Assembly (NCBI GenBank): GCA_902490245.1
Contig: CABUDB010000050.1
Span: 1-8,944, forward strand
DNA from: an uncultured Collinsella sp.
GTDB taxonomy: Bacteria > Actinomycetota > Coriobacteriia > Coriobacteriales > Coriobacteriaceae
Length of the DNA stretch: 8,944 nucleotides
Reading direction: 5' to 3'
Shown: one piece after another, positions 8,432 through 8,944 of the stretch
Position numbering within the stretch: position 1 is the first letter of the stretch
Layout: each line of letters starts with the position of its first letter
The notes under the pieces: model-generated
Told to the model about the DNA's origin: nothing
The model's database searches: none
Seen by the model: the letters and a program-made list of their open reading frames with translations, nothing else
Translations under genes and position numbers: made by a program

Positions 8432-8944
8432 CTACTCCTCCTCCGCGACCTCCTCTGCCTCGGAGACATACACGGCGGTAAGGACCGTGAAGACGTAAGC
8501 CTGGATGGCGCCGACCACAAGCTCGATCGCATAGATCAGGATGAGGATGGCAAGCCAGGCCAGCGAAGGCAGGGCGCCGACGGCGTGGGCCGCGGAAACC
8601 TGCTGAAGCAGCGGCTGCATGAACATGCTCGCCATGATGGCGAACGAGCCCATGACCACGTGTCCTGCAAACATGTTGCAGAACAGACGGACGGCGAGCG
8701 TGATGAGGCGCAGGAAGGTCGAGAAGAGCTCGACGACCCACACGAGCACGTTCATCGGGAAGCTCACGCCCTGCGGGGCGAGGCTCTTGATGTAGCCGAT
8801 CACGCCGTGAGCCTTGCATCCGTAGTAGATGAAGTACACGAAGGCGAAGATGGCGAGCGCGGCGGTGGAGCCGATTGCGCCGGTGCCGGGCCGTATTTGC
8901 GGCCCAAAGATTGGCAAAGCCCGCAATAGTACGCCTGGTAGCGG
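8432..8944 (-). CDS. atpB: Fo ATP synthase subunit a, 3' part, 5' end missing
   Basis: Subunit a forms the two proton half-channels beside the c-ring. Only the C-terminal ~150 residues are credible: a membrane helix STAALAIFAFVYFIYYG, an amphipathic stretch, then LITLAVRLFCNMFAGHV, whose Arg (codon 8689-8687) is the essential stator arginine (E. coli Arg210), and a last helix pair with GAIQAYVFTVLTAVYV holding the conserved Gln (E. coli Gln252). The end is an acidic tail, EAEEVAEEE. The frame stays open to the edge at 8944, so no true start is in the window. A TTG at 8926 has no supporting ribosome site and would give a far too short protein. Upstream of PGTGAIG the expected NxxGLxPG motif is missing and codons such as CTA, ATA, GTA and CCA cluster. 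Bases from about 8890 upward may therefore not be atpB at all (see the overlapping entry). Confidence 0.88.
   Translation of the reverse strand, partial: PLPGVLLRALPIFGPQIRPGTGAIGSTAALAIFAFVYFIYYGCKAHGVIGYIKSLAPQGVSFPMNVLVWVVELFSTFLRLITLAVRLFCNMFAGHVVMGSFAIMASMFMQPLLQQVSAAHAVGALPSLAWLAILILIYAIELVVGAIQAYVFTVLTAVYVSEAEEVAEEE
8887..8943 (-). other. Possible fragment of a DUF5685-like protein joined to atpB
   Basis: In the frame shifted by one base from atpB, the minus strand here reads RYQAYYCGLCQSLGRKYG and then P. From memory this resembles the conserved N-terminal YYCGLC...LG..YG motif of the uncharacterised DUF5685 family. Its codons (CGC, TAC, CAG, GCG, TGC, GGC, AAA) look like the rest of the window, while the atpB frame over the same bases is full of rare codons. 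Both frames share GGCCCGGCACC at about 8892-8882, where the switch would lie. The fragment is only 19 codons, so identity rests on one motif. It could be a chimeric assembly join near a contig end or a real rearrangement. Confidence 0.45.

Overview
This window is a GC-rich stretch in which every gene I can support lies on the minus strand, so transcription runs from the high coordinates to the low ones. It holds a nearly complete F1Fo ATP synthase operon in the order atpB (partial) - atpE - atpF - atpH - atpA - atpG - atpD - atpC. After the operon terminator come murA, the first committed enzyme of peptidoglycan synthesis, and a LytR-CpsA-Psr (LCP) cell-wall ligase gene. The protein signatures are actinobacterial. 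Subunit c has ARQPEVQGR in its loop and AFGEALALIGF around the proton-binding Glu, atpH is a separate gene rather than a mycobacterial-type b-delta fusion, and third codon positions favour G/C. A gut coriobacterium (Collinsella/Olsenella-like) is my best guess. That is an inference, not a database result.

Layout on the minus strand, from right to left: about 8944-8432 is the 3' part of atpB, 8431-8311 an unusually long spacer, 8310-8113 atpE, 8097-7495 atpF, 7505-7029 atpH, 7029-5431 atpA, 5425-4517 atpG, 4517-3063 atpD and 3059-2667 atpC. A factor-independent terminator follows at about 2630-2591. Then come murA (2578-1295), the LCP gene (1282-47) and a perfect 13-bp hairpin directly after its stop codon (46-17). 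Genes from atpF to atpC are packed with 11-nt overlaps, TAATG stop-start overlaps or gaps of 3-5 nt, which points to translational coupling. No stretch longer than 300 bases lacks a gene, and I see no RNA genes, mobile elements or CRISPR arrays.

The ATP synthase genes encode the membrane rotor and stator (a, c, b), the peripheral stalk (delta), the catalytic hexamer (alpha, beta) and the central stalk (gamma, epsilon). The catalytic or ion-binding residues I looked for are present in alpha, beta, a and c. The two downstream genes belong to envelope synthesis: MurA makes UDP-GlcNAc-enolpyruvate, and LCP enzymes attach glycopolymers to peptidoglycan.

I see no undescribed defence or mobile system here; this is mostly housekeeping DNA. 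Four things deserve a second look. (1) atpE has no ATG, GTG or TTG start in its open frame, so it needs an AUC-type start or the sequence carries an error. (2) The last roughly 55 bases read better as a fragment of another protein (YYCGLC motif, DUF5685-like) than as atpB, suggesting a chimeric junction. (3) Subunit b carries a signal-peptide-like N-terminus ending in AFA. (4) The atp terminator sits so close to murA that no promoter fits between them.
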